Positions 37,482 to 38,646 of a DNA stretch of 38,646 nucleotides are shown piece by piece. Source of the DNA: Nemertoderma westbladi. Lineage: Eukaryota > Xenacoelomorpha > Nemertodermatida > Nemertodermatidae. Within the stretch, counting starts at the first letter, position 1. Each line of letters begins with the position of its first letter. Where the stretch lies: positions 1-38,646 of the forward strand of contig JAUCBJ010008713.1 in assembly GCA_032718475.1 (NCBI GenBank). The letters run 5' to 3'. Position numbers and translations under genes: made by a program. Below the pieces are notes generated by a model. The model searched no databases. It was not told the origin of the DNA and saw only the letters and a list, made by a program, of their open reading frames with translations.

Positions 37482-37610
37482 TTTATTTGTACCGGTTAGG
37501 GTATATATATGATATATATATATATCAAGGTAAGTTTGACATTTGTACATTTCGACATTTTGACATTTCGACATTCTGACTTGTTGATTTATTTGTACCG
37601 GTTAGGTAAG
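37482..37610 (+). repeat. 106-bp direct repeat just upstream of the right-edge ORF
   Basis: TTTATTTGTACCGGTTAGG occurs at 37482 and 37588, and AGGTAAGTTTGACA follows at 37528 and 37604. TGACATTT/CGACATT short repeats and an (AT)n run at 37501-37525 lie between. Confidence 0.75.
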
Positions 37611-37674
37611 TTTGACACTTCAACATTCAGACACTTGACATTTTATTACCCGTACTTGACGTATATAATAAGAC

Positions 37675-38646
37675 ATGAGTGACACACCCCATTCGACGAG
37701 ATACCCACCTACCGACTATGACTCGTGCGACCCGGACAGATCGACAGTAGACGAACCGAGAAGGAGAACCCGAGATTCCACCGATGTCACACCGCTTGCG
37801 TCGCCGGTACCCCGAACGGAAATACTGGAAACCGCAACGCGTGGCGATGGCAGAATCGAAGATTTCCTTACCGTCCCGCAGACTAGATCGCGGGAACCGG
37901 ACATGGTAAGTTCGACTGGAAGCCAGGAGAACGTTATTAGAAGTATAGGAGGACACATGGCCCAGATTACTCGGAACCTCGGAGAAGGTTTTCGCGTTTT
38001 ACGCGAGTTAACCGCCCCGATGTCGAGATACGAGTTCTACACCTTACAGGTAAGGATAGAAAGTAGGGTACATGCCTCCATAGATAAACTTAAAGGTTTG
38101 CACGAACTTGCAGAGTTGCGTGGCGACAACTTTACTCAGGTAAAGATAGTAGATAAATTGGTAAGTGCGAGAGAAAGCCTTATCCAGTTTAAGTCGGTAA
38201 TAAGCTTGGCTCAACAGGAGCAGTTCGACCAACTGCTAGGTGAGTCAGTTTCGGACGCGTTGTTACAACCCGAAGAGGAAGAAGAACTCTACTGCCTGGA
38301 CGGAAGGTTGGAAACGCTGACCAATTTTCTTCGTAGATGCGGCGTACCGATCGACGAACCGGAAGTCGAACCGCGAGGGACGACGGAAGTTCTCACTACG
38401 GAAGGCTCGCGAGCCTACCAACATCCACCACTGGATAGATCGTTCGTTAGCGTACGGAGCGACGTTGGCAACGTTGGCGACGTTAGTAGAACAGCGTCTG
38501 GAATTACTCGACAACAACAGGAGGTTGCACGCCGACAACAAGTCGCCGAGGAAGAAGCGCGACACCAGATGGCACAGATCGCCATCGGAGGAGAGAAACA
38601 ACGTAGAGAAGACGAGGCAAGAATTGCACAACTCAAGGCGCAAGCC
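37675..38646 (+). CDS. Gag-like ORF, 5' part, running off the right edge
   Basis: An uninterrupted 324-codon frame starts at ATG 37675, immediately after two in-frame TAA codons, and is still open at the last base. The N-terminus is polar (MSDTPHSTRYPPTDYDSCDP). About 100-200 is helical (QVRIESRVHASIDKLKGLHE, DKLVSARESLIQFKS), then an acidic EEEEEL patch. From about 285 there is a Gln/Arg/Glu-rich coiled coil (TRQQQEVARRQQVAEEEARH). The layout (polar start, helices, charged coiled coil) resembles the N-terminal halves of the two BEL/Pao-like Gags in this window, but no conserved block proves it. GC and CpG content are higher than the leader. The core domains, if any, lie beyond the window. 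Confidence 0.65.
   Translation, partial: MSDTPHSTRYPPTDYDSCDPDRSTVDEPRRRTRDSTDVTPLASPVPRTEILETATRGDGRIEDFLTVPQTRSREPDMVSSTGSQENVIRSIGGHMAQITRNLGEGFRVLRELTAPMSRYEFYTLQVRIESRVHASIDKLKGLHELAELRGDNFTQVKIVDKLVSARESLIQFKSVISLAQQEQFDQLLGESVSDALLQPEEEEELYCLDGRLETLTNFLRRCGVPIDEPEVEPRGTTEVLTTEGSRAYQHPPLDRSFVSVRSDVGNVGDVSRTASGITRQQQEVARRQQVAEEEARHQMAQIAIGGEKQRREDEARIAQLKAQA

Overview
The window looks like nuclear DNA of an invertebrate animal. It is AT-rich, with GT-AG type introns, a secreted fibrinogen-related gene, and BEL/Pao, Ty3/gypsy, Penelope-like, several non-LTR and TTAA-flanked elements. I cannot name the species; a marine invertebrate such as a tunicate, mollusc or lancelet would fit. Nothing prokaryotic is seen (no operons, no CRISPR). 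Most coding potential belongs to transposable elements. The only clear host-type gene is the fibrinogen-related one at 10.5-12.5 kb.

Layout. 0-5 kb (minus): an intact 1639-codon BEL/Pao-type Gag-protease ORF. 5-7.6 kb: its presumed upstream side, with a repeated 46-bp hairpin element and a tandem array of splice-donor-like units. 7.6-8.6 kb: the C-terminal tails of two different 5'-truncated non-LTR retrotransposons. 9.8-10.3 kb: a tandem duplication directly upstream of a TATA/Inr promoter. 10.57-12.51 kb: a fibrinogen-domain gene with signal peptide and coiled coil, broken by one extra T. 14.3-17.6 kb (minus): a GC-rich, dead Ty3/gypsy pol with catalytic Asp losses. 19.9-24.9 kb (plus): a second Gag-PR of the family seen at 0-5 kb, split into two ORFs and joined in frame to the segment that normally follows RT/RNase H, so the reverse transcriptase is missing. 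25.0-25.3 kb: a 15-bp minisatellite. 25.3-26.9 kb: a truncated non-LTR RT with CCHC and restriction-like endonuclease domain. 27.7-29.2 kb: a 1.5-kb TTAA-flanked (piggyBac-like) non-autonomous element carrying ~162-bp tandem repeats, inserted in one copy of a tandem repeat whose other copy is an internal empty-site reference. 30.1-31.5 kb: unrecognised, frame-broken coding remnants. 31.7-33.6 kb: a long imperfect palindrome with arms of nearly 1 kb. 33.85 kb: a tRNA-like Pol III sequence. 34.0-34.25 kb: a duplicated CCAAT module with TATA and Inr. 34.3-37.6 kb: a long repeat-filled leader-like region interrupted by a Penelope-like insertion with 14-bp target-site duplication and inverted tail. 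37.675 kb to the end: the 324-codon start of a further charged, helical, Gag-like ORF that runs off the window.

How the parts relate. The two Gag-PR loci (and perhaps the third ORF at the right edge) can be compared directly. Copy 1 is continuous where copy 2 has a stop plus a +1 frame change, and copy 2 is missing RT exactly after a short motif that both share. This suggests an RT-less, possibly trans-mobilised or co-opted, Gag-protease lineage. The rest reads as an accessory, repeat-rich landscape with unusually many G/C homopolymer tracts.
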